Assembly: GCF_031143425.1 (NCBI RefSeq) | Contig: NC_090446.1 | Coordinates: forward strand, 656,849,717 to 656,913,716 | Source of the DNA: Pleurodeles waltl | Taxonomy: Eukaryota > Chordata > Amphibia > Caudata > Salamandridae | DNA length: 64,000 nucleotides | Direction: 5' to 3' | Part shown: one piece after another, positions 9,183 through 21,114 of the stretch | Numbering within the stretch: position 1 is the first letter of the stretch | Layout: every line of letters starts with the position of its first letter | The notes under the pieces: model-generated | The model's input: the letters and a program-made list of their open reading frames with translations, nothing else | Database searches by the model: none | Told to the model about the DNA's origin: nothing | Position numbers and translations under genes: made by a program

Positions 9183-9816
9183 TTTTGAGTATTGGATTTT
9201 AATAGATAAGAAACATTCAAATAATTTCCTTTTGTCTTTGCATTCTTCCAGGGTGGGTTAGGGGGTGTAACTGTAATGTATCATGATGTATTAGTGTGTG
9301 TGTTGTTGTGGGTGAGGGTGGGGGTGGGAGTGTTGCGTGTGTGTGTCACTCTTTTTTCCCTCCCCCTCCCTATGTCGTAGGTGCAGTACTCACCGTGGTC
9401 TTCGCCGGCGGCGTTCGTGCTCCTGGTAGGGGAGCAGGAAGACAAAGGCAGGGAGTATCTGGAGTTCTGGTTCCATGGCGTTCTGGTTCCTCGTGGGGTG
9501 TGTAGAGGTGAGCATTTTCCCTTCCAAGTCCTCTTTACGCCGTGTGTTTGTTCGCGGTGAATCCGCTCCGGAAAAGGTGGCGGATTGGACTGTTGTAATA
9601 GTGTGGGCGGTACATTTTCTTCCGCCTGTCTGTTGGCGGTTACCGCTGCGGTGTTTGTTTGTAGCACCGTGGCAGTCAGAGTGTTAAAGTGGCTGTATAT
9701 ATTGGCGGTTTCTGCCATGGTCGTGATTCCATTTTTTTTACCGCCAGCCTGTTGGCGGTTTTACCGCCGCTTTAACACCGACCGCCAGGGTTGTAATGAC
9801 CACCTATGTCCCCTAA

Positions 9817-10206
9817 TGGATTATTCTGAAGACACTTGTGTTGACAGACTTGATTGCTCTGGACACAGACACCAAAACACATTTCAAATACCATGATGGA
9901 ATTTTTATGACAGTATTATGGCACAAAAGCCAAAACAACAAGGCAGTGGAAGGATGGCATAATGTGTTACAAACAACACTAAGCAGAACCCAACCTGCAC
10001 TCTCCAAATTTATAGAAGCATTACAAAAAGAGGAAAGCTACCATCAACTACGAAAGGAGCAATCTGGAACCAAAATTACGTCTAAACTTAGCAAACAAAC
10101 CAAAATAATCTACAAGATGCTACAATGTAAAGTCACGTTCTTCACAAACAACAAAGGAGTAGATTACTTAGAAATAATAGGCAAAAGTATGTTACAAAAT
10201 AAATAA
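9817..10206 (+). pseudogene. C-terminal fragment of a MULE-transposase-derived protein
   Basis: The frame is open for about 129 codons from just after the stop at 9814-9816 to a TAA at 10204-10206. It contains LWHKSQNNKAVEGWHNVLQT, then PALSKFIEALQKEESYHQL, then basic, helical sequence. This resembles the end of MULE-domain proteins (often with FLYWCH fingers), where an N-N-x-V/A-E-G-W-H motif is followed by a helix of the type KFIEALKKE. The catalytic part is absent and no good ATG starts the frame, so it is a fragment or a captured exon. Two overlapping AATAAA signals at 10198-10207 overlap the stop. No frameshift or stop is seen inside, which is unusual for the neighbourhood. Family assignment is from memory of the motif. 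Confidence 0.5.
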
Positions 10207-11338
10207 AAACATGCAAAAGTCCCCAAAAAGTGTCACAAAAGCCAAAACAACATGACAAATCATTTTGTATCTAAATAATAATCAGAATATTTTATTACAT
10301 CAGTCTAAACCTTAACTAAAACATCAATGTTAAATAAGACTGAGATAATAAAATATCATGGGTCTCTTTTACTAGAGAGTGGTGCAGTGCAGCGCTGTGC
10401 CAAATTTGCCACACCCCTGTGTTTTTCCTAGCACTGGTGATAAATTTATCTGCCTAGCACCAACACATGCACCCTTGCACCATAGTGTCCCTTCCTGCAC
10501 ATAAACAATCAATAATTGCAATTTGTTACTTCTACAGCAGTAGCAAATCTCCATTATTTAATGATAGGAAAAGAAAAACAAAGAGAAATAAAAGTATTTC
10601 TCCTTGTTGCACCATGCTTATGCCACCCATAGGGTGGCGTTCATTTTTGGTGCTACCTCAGGTTTAGGAATCCTTATAAATCTGGGGTAACATCAAGATA
10701 CAATGGGTGTTGCAGTGGAATGTCCACAGCAACACACCTTTTACACAAAATGATACATGGAAAGGGGCCGTATTTATAAAGCAAAAAGGACAGATGATGG
10801 ACGGAATGTGGAACAACTCAAACATTCACCCCAGTCACAAACCTGGGTTTAATCCATCAATTGTTTTGCTTGCCATGTCATACGAGTTTGGAACCAACCA
10901 GATGCAAATCAGTCTTGACCCTGTGCCCCATGAAACAGTCCAGCCTGACCTGCCAGGTCAGGTCCTCCCTGGACCAGAAACAAGCATCCTGGGACATGTT
11001 TCAGAGTATCACCCTTCTTCAGCCAGGCTAGCTTGTGCTTGTGCTTGTATTTTCAAAGCGGTGTTAAGCCACAAAAAGTGTCTTAAGGCTGCTTTGTAAA
11101 TATGGGGCTGAGCACTGTGCCACTGAAAGATTGGTAAAAGTCTTGTTCCCATGGCACAATGCCCTTGTAAATGAGGGCCTATGTACATTATTTATATGAA
11201 AAATGTAAACAGCACCAAAAGCTGGGAATGCATCAAAATCCATGGGTACTGAGTGGGAACACCCACTGCAATGCCCATGTAACGCCTCCCTTGCGCAGAG
11301 TAAGGCCACACAGTGATTTGCGTTGCCTTGCCTTACTC

Positions 11339-11397
11339 CATATCTATGAGGCCATTCAAAGCCATGCAGAGTGGCTTTATGTGGCCTCATAGATATG
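11339..11397. repeat. Inverted repeat (CATATCTATGAGGCCA arms)
   Basis: CATATCTATGAGGCCA is mirrored by TGGCCTCATAGATATG, with inner AAAGCCA/TGGCTTT pairing around TGCAGAG. The arms pair over about 23 bases with small internal loops. It is the kind of structure found in short non-autonomous transposons. Confidence 0.8.
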
Positions 11398-11416
11398 AGT
11401 GCAAAGTGTGTGCTGC

Positions 11417-11441
11417 TGTTGCATCACAAAGTGATGCAACA
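11417..11441. repeat. Perfect 11-bp hairpin
   Basis: TGTTGCATCAC, loop AAA, GTGATGCAACA. It lies 20 bp after the previous inverted repeat. Confidence 0.8.
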
Positions 11442-11575
11442 GGGGCACAAAGGGCTTATAAATGTGCCCCATGCTATTTACACAAAAAATAATATATAAC
11501 ATTTCTTAACCATAAGAAATAAAATAAATATATCTTACTGTTCTGTAACTGCTGACCTTTCTCTGTATCCACATA

Positions 11576-11640
11576 GTGCCTCATTACGAGTTTGGCGGTC
11601 TGTGCACTGCCATGGTGGCAGCGGCAGCTGTCCGACCACC
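11576..11640 (+). repeat. Left terminal inverted repeat of Harbinger C
   Basis: It begins GTGCCTCATTACGAGTTTGG, followed by GGCAGC and a GGCCGTCGGAC motif. The inner part contains an imperfect GTCCGAC...GTCGGAC inverted repeat (about 11630-11660). It pairs with the sequence at 26170-26236. Confidence 0.6.
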
Positions 11641-13742
11641 ATCGGGTTGGCCGTCGGACTACTATTTTACGATGTTAGCAATCCCAGAGAACAAAGTGCA
11701 CTGCATCCCGCCTGCACAGGCAGGCATCGCAGACCGCCACTGTGATGAGTTGGGACAAACAGGCCAGAGGAACCAGTGTTTCTGCCAGACACATTATGAT
11801 GTTGCACACTTCCAATGTGATCGTGGTGGTCCAACCACCACATCCCAGCAGGCAGAAACAGAGAGTATAAAGATAGCAGCTCACCTACAGGCAGCGTTAA
11901 ACATCCCATACCACCATGGAGCCTATCACACATGTCCTGTCGCTGCTGCTGCTCATCAAAGGTGTCCAGAATCCACGTTGCTGTGGGACACAACCAACAT
12001 TAAGTACACACTTACCTGTGTCATAACACTCAACAACAGATCGTTCTACCATCATCCAAATGATGTTGACTCACCCTACAGGCACCAAGTACACGTTGTG
12101 TCCACAGTTTGAGTTATTCACAAAAAATGACACATTCACTACTAATAAGTGCCCCTTTTGGGCAGGTCACTAACATAGCACCACAACACTACACAAAAAC
12201 ACACATCTGCTCCTCTCAGGCACAGGAACAGCAAAGTGTACACAACATTGTGTTGCACAACAGCAATACCACAGCAACATCACATCTGCCAATACAACTG
12301 ACAAACTCACATTGCACACATGCCATGGACTGTTGACAGATTGAACACACATATGTCTGCATGTGTAATAGAACACAAACACCCATCTCATGAAACACCC
12401 CTGCAAAGGACCCATACATCACCTACATTGCAACCAAATGGAAATACAATAGGATTCATAATAGTTTGAGAGACAAATATACAAAGCTCACTATGCAAAC
12501 ATTACCTGCACAATAGGATGGGGGCATCAGGAGCACTCATAGAAGGATGTCACCCTGGGACACATTACACTTTTCACATGTCCCTAAACCAACGTTTGCA
12601 CAGTAACTGGCCCTTCAAGAATCTCAGTGACAAACAATAGTAGAGTCAAGTGACATGCCTATCTGCTTAATGTGCAAGTGCAAATCAAGAAAGCACATAC
12701 ACCAGCAACAGTATGGGTCATACATCTTGATGAAGTAACTGCAAGGTACACATCAAAATGGACACATGCACATTCAAATGCAAAAAAAGAACAATGGAAC
12801 AGCCTCCATGTCTGAACAAAATAAACTCAGTCTTCCACACACAAGACAAACGGACAATCCATATCAGGGGGACAAGTCTTAAACCACACATGCTGACATT
12901 CGACAACACAACAATGCAATGACACCCCAATTGCATTAACACCCACATATCCATTCAGTCAACATCTACCCTTGTCTTTGATGACAGCAACACTGCCCAC
13001 AAAGTCAGATATTGCAAACAATAGTAAATGCATCAGCAATCAGGCTGAAACACACACAACTGTAAGCATACAACACAAGTTACTCAGGAGCAACATAAAG
13101 ATGGAAAAGGAATTGCAGGGCAAATGTGCACCCAAAAAATAAACAACTTGGAATAATGAGAATTCAAGGACATTGGTCAGTCCATTTGAAAGTCTCTGCA
13201 CAGTACTGTGCCCACACATGACTCCAATCACTGCCAGGGAACCTCCATAGGAATGGGCATCAAATCGGCAGGTAGACACCTCAGGGATCATCCTTGAGTG
13301 GGGTGGGGTCAGATTTGGAATGGGTGGGTTTGGGTTTGAGAGGGGTGATTTTTTTCATTGGAGGAGTGGGATACTTCTTGGGGGGAGGGGTATGGGTGCT
13401 TTCGTGGGGCAGGTGTGACAGGGGAAGGCTTTGATGTGGAAGGGGTGGGTTGGGAAGTGAATGGGGGCCTCTTGGATTTGGGAGGGAGGGTGAAGGGAAC
13501 AGGGGAGTGGGCAGGCTCAAGAAGGAGCTCTCCTTGGGAATACAGGGTCGGTATTCAGAAGGGTTTGGTGATTTGGTGGTTGTCTGGTGTGTGAGTGTAG
13601 ATGTCTTGGATCTATGCATGCTTCTGTTTGTGTGTATCTGTTGCATGTGTGAGTGTGGGTGTTTGCGTGTCTTTGGGGGTTAGGAGATGGAAGTGCTGGG
13701 TGATGGAGTGGTGGATGTGTGTGTGGTAGAATGGTGTCTGTG

Positions 13743-13895
13743 GGTATGCTGGATGTGGTGGATGTTTGTGTGTCTGTTGGTGTACTGTTTGAAGGTATGC
13801 TGGATGTGGTGGATGTTTGTGTGTCTGTTGGGGTGGTGTCTGCAGGTATGCTGGATGTGATGGATGTGTTTGTGGGTGGTGGTGGTGGTGGTGCC
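13743..13895 (-). repeat. 51-bp tandem repeat (3 units) in Myb-1 exon 3
   Basis: GGTATGCTGGATGTGGTGGA recurs at 13743, 13794 and 13845. The 51-bp unit is a multiple of three and lies in the Thr/His/Pro-rich part of the minus-strand frame. It could have expanded in a translated gene without breaking it. Confidence 0.75.
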
Positions 13896-16800
13896 TGTGG
13901 GTATGGAGAATCTGGTGGATGTGGCGGTTGTGGCGGTTGTGTGTGTGTTGTGCAGGTGTCTGCTTGTATGGTGGGTATGGTGGATGTATTGCTGGCTGTT
14001 GTGGTGGTATCTGTGAGAATGCCTGATGTGGTGTGTGGGTGGGTGGGGGTGGTGGGGATGTCTTGTTGAGTGGTGGCTGAAGTTGTGTTTATGGGTGTAT
14101 GTTGAGCGCTTGAGTGCCGGTGTGTCTTGTGGTGTTTGTGTTGATGTGTGTTGCTTGTGTGTGTTGAGGTGGGTGCATGTGGATGTGTCTGTGTGCTTGG
14201 GACAGGTAGGAGAAAAGGGAATTTGGATTGGGAACAGGGAGGTGTTGGAGAAGAGGAATGTGCGGGGTTGACTGGCTGTCATCAGTGAGGAGGCCGGAAC
14301 CTGAAAAGATCTCTGTAGGCCAGACATGACACTATGAAGCCTTCCAGGAAGGCATTTGTCTGCTGAAGTTGGCTGGCCAACCTCTGAATGGCATTCACAA
14401 TGACAGTCTGCCCCACACAGATGCTCTTCAGAAGGTCAACAGCCTTCTCACTCTGGGCTGCAGGGGTAACATAGTCGGGGGCAGAAGTGCCTATGGCAAA
14501 GGAGACACCCACCCTTTTGGGTGAGTGGACACAGTCAACTGGGTGGAGAACAACAGGGAGGGTGGTGATAGAAATGGGGTTGGTGGTCAGGTGGACAAAG
14601 ATGGTATAGGAGTAGGTCCTGAAGGTCCACCAACACTAGCAATTGGACACTGGAGGTAGAATCTGATAAAGACGTTGATCCTGTCTCCTCCGTAGCACTC
14701 CTCTAACTCTCAGGGCCAGTCAGTTCCTCCATGTCGGTCATGGTGGTACCATGGCCATATGCCTTCCCACGTGGGTGTGCCCTGTCTCCTTCACTTGGAT
14801 AGGCTGATGCTGTAAATATGGAGAGAAAAATGGTCACCACATGTTTCTAAACAAACTAGAACAACAGCTGTGATTAACAAACATTACCATGACATCAAGT
14901 AGGCACCAGCATCAAAAACTACATCAAAGGTCCTTCTACATGTACCATACCACATGCATGCATGCAATCTGAACTGTCAACAGTTGCCCACAGGAAAATC
15001 AGGATCTCAGACATCTACAATTGCAAGACTGAAGTTGTGCGAATCACAGTAACCATTGAACAAGGAGACCACATCACCATCAATGCTTTGCCTCACAGAG
15101 CATACCTCAGTTACCTGTTGTCATACAATAGTAGGTCAATGCCAACTTTAACCCTACAGATCCCACACAAGGTCATGCAAACATCTCTTTGTCACATACA
15201 CAATAACACAACAATAAGAAAGGATGTTCCAAGAACCTAGCATGTTGCTGATACCAGTACAGCAACCTGGAGAAGGTGACATGGAAAAACTCATGTCACA
15301 CTGGAAACCTATCAACAATGCATACTTCACCATGTGAATTTTGTCCTAATGGAGTCATGGAGGTAATACTAATGTTGCTCAGATATGCTACACATTTGGC
15401 ATGGAGATTTACACTGCAGACAAAATGTGCAAACTGTCAGGGAGATGTGTATCTAAAATCCACAACACAATGAATCATCAAGCCCCAGGGAGTCACCACT
15501 GATGTCTAGCACCCCTTACAATGACATACTCTGATTGCATCACTAGATGCCATTAGTCCTTTGTATGTTGGAGATGCCAAGAGATTAGCAAAAATAAGAA
15601 GGTCCTTAACATGTTTTGCCAATGGGAAGCTATATTACTGTCTCCATGTCCTGCAAACCCAGATATCTGTGAATGAATAGTTGTACCCAACCACATGTGA
15701 GTCCACATAATTGCAAGTCCCTCCATGCTGCATGTGAACAGTCAAGTAACAAGCCATGCCCATTTTATATGTGCAATTCACTTTTCCATATGATGCTACA
15801 TCAAAGGCATGGAAATGGACATTGTGTATAAAAACTCTAGTCCTAGCCATCATGTCCCCCATTGCTACTGCAGTTGTACATGCCAAATGACATGCTAGGA
15901 TGGGTGAGGGTATGTGTCAGCCACCAATCAATGGTGACACACTCCTGTCTGAGGCACCACATGAAATGTAGCCCCATTGCAAATGTGCTATTCCAACTGC
16001 AGGTTGGCATGCACATATGTGTGAGAGAATACAGAAATTATCCCATGAACACAGGTAGGTCATGAATACAATAGGAGTGTACACACTTTGTTAAAAGAGA
16101 AAAGGACGCTTGCTAACATGTAGGCACCAAGGATGTTGGCAACAGTATTGGCACATAAATCATGTCAATGGGTATTCCCCACTTGCCAAGGGAAAGTTCT
16201 GATCTGTAGCAGACCCAAAGAACATATTATAGACAGTAGTGAGGCATCAGCAGTCATCCCACACTGAAGACAAGTGACCTCTGGGGGCCGATGCCAAGTT
16301 ACTCACTTGACCAGACACATGGCTGGAGGCAGTGATCCATCACTTATTTTCCTTTGGCCTGTAACACTGAGGAGAAGTCGTCCGTAGTGTAGAATTTACA
16401 CCCATGAAGACAACAAACTTGATTGATCAATGTACACAGCCATGTGTTGCCCCTGGAGTGAAATTTGTTAGTGTATTGTACACAGTTGTGTCCTAGGTCC
16501 CTGGTCCAATAGACAAGGCGCATCAGTATGTACCACATTACATATCCACATAAACAGTTACTCATCTACTGTGTCCTATAGGTGCATAATCGTCAGGTGG
16601 AAATGTCAGAACCTAAACACATTAACTTGGAAATGTGACAGGTAGGAATATGCCCTCTACTCACCTCGTTTTGGCTTCTGTGCTTCCCTCAAACGCCCAT
16701 CAAAAGCTAAGTCCGCCACTGCCAGAATGCGGGACATTGGGGGGGGGGGTCATAGTCCAATGTTTGCTTCTCCTACGTTGGGAGGACAGCCCCAGCTGGA

Positions 16801-18309
16801 CCTCTGTGATCTTTGGGGCCCTGTGTCTCAGGTCCTCCCACCTCCTACAACAGTGGGCGCTTCACCGGCTGTCCACACCTTCCAGGCGATGCCTTTCATA
16901 TCTTCTTCTTCTGATGATCATTTAGCTATATGGATGCAAGAGACAAATCAAACGATTACAAACACAAGTTGTTGTCCAAATGGATTTGTCACACACATGT
17001 CAGAAACTATGAGCAAACAAATGGTCAATTTGGCAACACACCACAAGTGTGAAAGACACAAGTAAATAAGTACAGGGACAAGATTACACACTTTTGTATT
17101 CATTTGCAGACTAACCCACTACCCTGCTCTGGGCTACAATGACTAAGCAAGCCTACTGACATCAGGTAGTCCATGCTCCAACCACATGAAGTGTGATGTG
17201 AACCGAAGTAAATCACTACACACATATGTGGCTTCTAAAGGGTAAACTCCTTAGGCCTCACTGGACCAACACATTCATAGTCTGCAAGATTGACTCACTG
17301 CCTTCTGCCTACAACCCCTACAGGCAACTTCACAGTACTGACTTCAGCTTTGCAAATGAGTAACAATGAAGGGGCTGGCATGGTGGGTACAGAAAGTGTC
17401 TTCCATGTGCATATGTGGACATGTGGCCTACCAAATTCAAACACATGCCACTACAGGGGGATTCTGTGGTATGTAGCTGTATCACATAACACTCCATTGG
17501 ATATATGTGTCTAAAGTACAGAGATGGCATCCAATATACAAAGGTATGCATTGTACAATTGCTGCTATTTGTACAAGCTACTGAGTCACATGTCATGGCC
17601 TCTCACGAAACAACACACTGTCTGCACTGTGGGTCTGACATTTGTAAAATAAGCCTGGAATAGGACAATTATGAATAATGTGAAGGTGACAACAGAGATG
17701 TGGGAGTAAGGGACCTGTCATGAGTCACAGACACACATTGACAATTATGCTAAATGCACATATGGACTAGGTCAGGGATGTACCTCCCTACCCATTCGTA
17801 ATCTATTGAATGGACTGAAGCATTCAGGGTAAGTTTTGCCACTAGAGCATCATATTGGCTACATGACAGGATTTAGGGAATGGGCACAGTGCCACAGTTG
17901 CATAGCCATAGTGACTCTCCCAAAGCCTGGTCTATGTCCCGTAGTGGGAAATACATTTGGCAGGCCATGGTCTCTGCAGGTTGAGCATACAGAACCTGCA
18001 TGACACTGACATTTCCATCACTTCAATGCATGACAGTACATCATGTGGCCATCAGCAATGTGGCTTGTGGTTTGTGTGGCAACCTGAAGGGCAGAGGGAG
18101 TCATGACATGCCTTCCAGACAACAGTTTTTCAAAGTCAAATGTGGGGTGAAAGATCTGTGGCACTACACACATTGCTTACAAGATCCTCAAATGACTCAG
18201 ATAAGACGCATTCACAGCTCATGCTATCATGGACATACATGTGGTCTAACATGTACAACCATCATAAACAAAGAAATGTCATCATTTGGCAGTAAGGTCT
18301 CCTTGCCTA

Positions 18310-18412
18310 GTTATGTGCATCCAACACTAGGAGGATCTGGGACCCCAAAAAACATCACACAACACAATGTTAATGTCCACAACATATAGCACTGGTCACC
18401 AATACCTGCACC
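18310..18412. repeat. Direct repeat X, copy 1
   Basis: About 103 bp (GTTATGTGCATCCAACACTA ... GGTCACCAATACCT) is nearly identical to 18970-19072. The second copy lies in the start of Myb-1 intron 1. The two copies flank block Y (18413-18966). Confidence 0.9.
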
Positions 18413-18966
18413 ATGTTGGTCATGGTGAATCAAATATTTGGAGTAGATGCCCCACCACTGGGAGTCTAAAGTCTAGAGTATGTTTCCCATTGGAAATGGT
18501 AGATGGTTCAGAATCAGTCAACAGAGTGAATGTGTAACACACAAAGGAGGTCCTTAAGGAAGAGGGCTTTTTCCGGCAGTGGTGGATGTCTTGCCATCCA
18601 CACCTCCTGGATTCTTTACTGGATGTCCCCTCTTGTGTTTGGGGGTCCTGCTGCTACAGAGGCAGGGTGTCTGGGGCTTGTTGTTCCTTTGGCAGGGCCT
18701 CCCTTCCTGTGGCTGGCAACGATGTTGTTGGGCCTGCTGTTGATGAGCCAAAGGAAGAGGTAGACTGCTGTATAAAAGCCCTGCCCAGCTAGTAGGTATA
18801 TCCCTCAACACCCCTGTTAGGGAGGCCATGTTGATTTTCTGGTCCTCTATCTGGTCCTGTAAGTCCCTCTGTAGCTACTTGTTTTCCTGGAGTTCAGTCA
18901 ACACCTGGCCCATCATGCCTTGGGACTCCTGATAGACCCCAAGACATGGCTGATGGTGTCCTTGCT
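18413..18966 (-). pseudogene. Block Y: duplicated 3' piece of the second Myb-like gene, inside Myb-1 intron 1
   Basis: This block is closely similar to 22399-22945, the 3' end of the Myb-2 gene, in the same orientation. On the minus strand it reads INMASLTGVLRDI and then HQQQAQQHRCQ and KSPLP before a stop (18554-18829 open piece). Both copies carry the same TAG after QENK, so they share a broken ancestor. It is flanked by the two copies of direct repeat X. It most likely arose by a copying or template-switch event and not by transposition. Confidence 0.7.
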
Positions 18967-18969
18967 GAG

Positions 18970-19072
18970 TTATGTGCATCCAACACTAGGAGGATCTGGG
19001 ACCCCAAAAAACATCACACAACACAATGTTAATGTCCACAACATATAGCACTGGTCACCAATACCTTCAACA
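18970..19072. repeat. Direct repeat X, copy 2
   Basis: It is nearly identical to 18310-18412, in the same orientation, and is contiguous with the intron following Myb-1 exon 1. It is therefore probably the original copy. Confidence 0.9.
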
Positions 19073-19320
19073 TGTACATCCCATTGATGTCCACAGACTG
19101 CACCAGGCACACAAGAAGACCAACTGGCACAAAGGGGCACATTGTAGCCTATGAGCAGGGAAAGGATGGTGTTGAACAGAAGCAATTGTGCACATAAGGT
19201 ACTGACCTGCTCCTCTGGTGAGCCATAGAGCTGTCCATACAGGGGAAGGACCTCATGTATAAGCCTCTCTAGCTTCTCCGGCGAGAAGGCAGGGGCGGTA
19301 TCACCTGCTGGACGTGGCAT

Positions 19321-20042
19321 GATTGCTCACAGAAGCGACACACAGCAGCTCAGGTAGTGTCTTGCAGCAGTGTCAGGAGTCAAGTGAGAGAATTTGCACA
19401 ACATGGGGGTCACATACGCCACATAGGCGGTCATCACTGCTGACGGTCACTGCCATTGGACCGCGACCACCACAGGCAACAATGCTAGCCTATGGCTGTG
19501 TCTGCCGCAGTTGGAACCACCTACTTCATGGATGACTTCTGCTAGCTGTTCTGGGAAGTTCCTAAAGTCCAGTGGAGTAGGTCAGGTATCCGCCATTTTG
19601 GCGGTTTGAAATACTGTATGTGGCTGTGTAAACTACATCACACATACAATATATGTGTGTAGAAACATCCTCATTCTGTTTTGTTATGTAGGTTCTACAA
19701 CATAACCACCAGTGTAGTGTGTTGCAGGACACAGGTGGCATATGACGGCAGTGCACAGGCCACCACCGATGGTAGTTTTGGTGGCCACAATATACACATT
19801 TCGAGGGGCAATCGTGTAGCGGATAGTTTGGTATCACCCAAATCCATGTTGTGGACACATGTGGATATCTGCAGGGGTCACATGTGAACCTTGTGTACTT
19901 TCCAGCTGGGATGTGTACTGTGTGTCATCTCTATCCAGGCAGAAATGCTTTGTCACATGATATTGTTGGCATGCATCACGTATGTTGCTGTGGACACACT
20001 GACTAATGTTAAAAATCATGTCTTGTCACATATAGGTACTCT
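19321..20042. promoter_or_regulatory. Divergent intergenic/promoter region of Harbinger C
   Basis: This is the spacer between the Myb-1 start (minus) and the transposase start (plus). It contains GGCGGTC, GACGGTC and a perfect inverted repeat CCGCC-ATTTT-GGCGG (about 19590-19604). The equivalent spacer of element A shares CCGCCATTTT. It is AT-richer and has fewer CpG than in A, as expected after decay. Promoter activity is inferred from position only. Confidence 0.35.
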
Positions 20043-20054
20043 GTGAGAGGGAGG

Positions 20055-21114
20055 ATGCAACAACCTCCTTTTTACCGTCCACTTCGGGACCTTCAGACTA
20101 TGGAAGGTCACCACATCATACACTTATACCATTTGAATAGTCAAACAATAGTGGATATATGCCATCAGTTGGAGCCAGATCAGATGCCAGCTAAAAGTAA
20201 TCAAACCTGCATACCACCCATTGTAAAAGTCATGTTAGTATTGCGCCTCCTGGCCAGAGGGTCCTGCCAACATACAGTCGCTCTATCTGCCAAGCTATGT
20301 TCAGTCTGATGTTGAATGACTTCCTCTCTGCAATGTTGAAACACATTGACAGCCATATCAGGTTCTCCCGACGTGAGGATTAAGCCAATGTGAAGGCTGA
20401 CTTTTATGGTTTTGCCCACCTCCCACATGTGGTGGGGGCCATAGATGGCACACATGTTGGCTTGGTGCCACCCCAGGCCACTGAACAAGTCTATCATAAC
20501 AGAAAGAACTTCCATTCCATCAATATGCAAGTTGTCTGTTTGGCAGATCTCTACATCTCAAATCTGTGTTTCCATTATCCTAGATGAGTCTATGATTCCT
20601 TCTTTTGTGGAATAGCATCATACCCCAACTGATGTTACAACTCCATCAAGAGAGGTGTGAGCTGGCTAGTAAATCACATATGTCCTGATTATGTGTGAGT
20701 AATGTCAGGTGCTACAATCATGAAGTAGGTGACTTATTGTTGCACTTATGTCTCATTCCTTAACAGGAGTCTCAGCATATCCAAACATCCTTGGTTGTTG
20801 ACACCACTCAGGAATCCAACTATGCCAGGGGAATTCACTTCAATGAGGCCAATGGAAGAACATGGCAGTCAGTGGAGTAGACTTTTATGCTCCTGAAAGC
20901 CATATTTCTCTATCTGGACTGGCCTGGTAGAGCCCTCCTCTACTCACCTGGGAAAGTGTGTCAGATAACTGTGGGATGCTGCATGCTCTACAACATCACC
21001 CTGTGGAGGAATATCCCATTCATCCCAGAGGAGGGGGAGCCTGCAGTGCCACTGAGTGAGAATCCTGAAATGCCAAGTGAGGATGACACTGGTAAAGTGG
21101 AAGGACCTGGCTAG
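20055..21114 (+). pseudogene. HARBI1-like transposase of element C, multiply broken
   Basis: The N-terminal piece (20055-20309) begins MQQPPFYRPLRDLQTMEGHH and aligns with the copy in element A. After a frame break, 20390-20587 carries the first catalytic motif (VGAIDGTHVGLVPP) and CLADLYIS. The second motif region is degenerate: only SAYPN survives near 20773, after a possible intron acceptor (TTAACAG). The third catalytic Glu is present at 20875-20877 but is followed directly by a TAG where a basic residue is usual. The last open piece (20887-21114) has SPGKVCQITVGCCMLYNITL and an acidic tail. The copy is clearly non-functional and more diverged than A. Confidence 0.8.

Larger units (their letters stand above)
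7945..9804. mobile_element. 3' remnant of a second PIF/Harbinger element (B), left side missing
   Basis: From about 7945 the sequence parallels the 3' half of element A. It has a coding-like tail with PPPQKHKK and ARREK resembling the basic C-terminus of the Myb-like protein, a Lys/Ala/Thr repeat, a 64-bp repeat like that in A, and the GTGGATCTGGC...CTTCCCCCTGAGGTGCCTG block. A (TA)n run, a GC-rich subterminal zone and an end at about 9804 (CAGGGTTGTAATGACCACC) complete it. No transposase or Myb domain is present. The boundary on the left is uncertain; 7741-7944 is T-rich DNA with nothing recognisable in it. Confidence 0.65.
10207..11575. other. Unassigned repetitive/intergenic DNA between elements B and C
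   Basis: AT-rich DNA (10207-10370) gives way to moderately GC sequence with CA/TG-rich, non-coding character. Open frames here are short and unrelated to each other. Two perfect hairpins occur near the right side (11339-11397 and 11417-11441). It is probably old short transposon debris, but no class could be assigned. Confidence 0.5.
13281..19320 (-). pseudogene. Harbinger Myb/SANT-like gene (Myb-1) of element C, three degraded exons
   Basis: Exon 1 is 19207-19320 and begins with an ATG; it encodes APAFSPEKLERLIHEVLPLY and ends at a GTCAGT donor exactly 38 codons in, like the intact gene in element A. Exon 2 is 16665-16925 (acceptor TATAG, donor GTGAGT); CCRRWEDLRH and SSQRRRSKH match the A protein, but it has a stop and frameshifts. 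Exon 3 starts at 14809 (acceptor TTACAG). It includes a 76-codon open piece (14282-14512) with GVSFAIGTSAPDYVTPAAQ and the coiled-coil segment, then His/Thr/Pro-rich sequence to about 13281. The introns are about 2.3 and 1.9 kb, much longer than in A (207 and 383 bp). The 3' limit is approximate. Confidence 0.7.

Noticed and set aside
13680..14327. His/Thr-rich 215-codon minus-strand frame as a separate gene
   Set aside because: It lies in the expected position and strand of the low-complexity part of Myb-1 exon 3, and is treated as part of that pseudogene.
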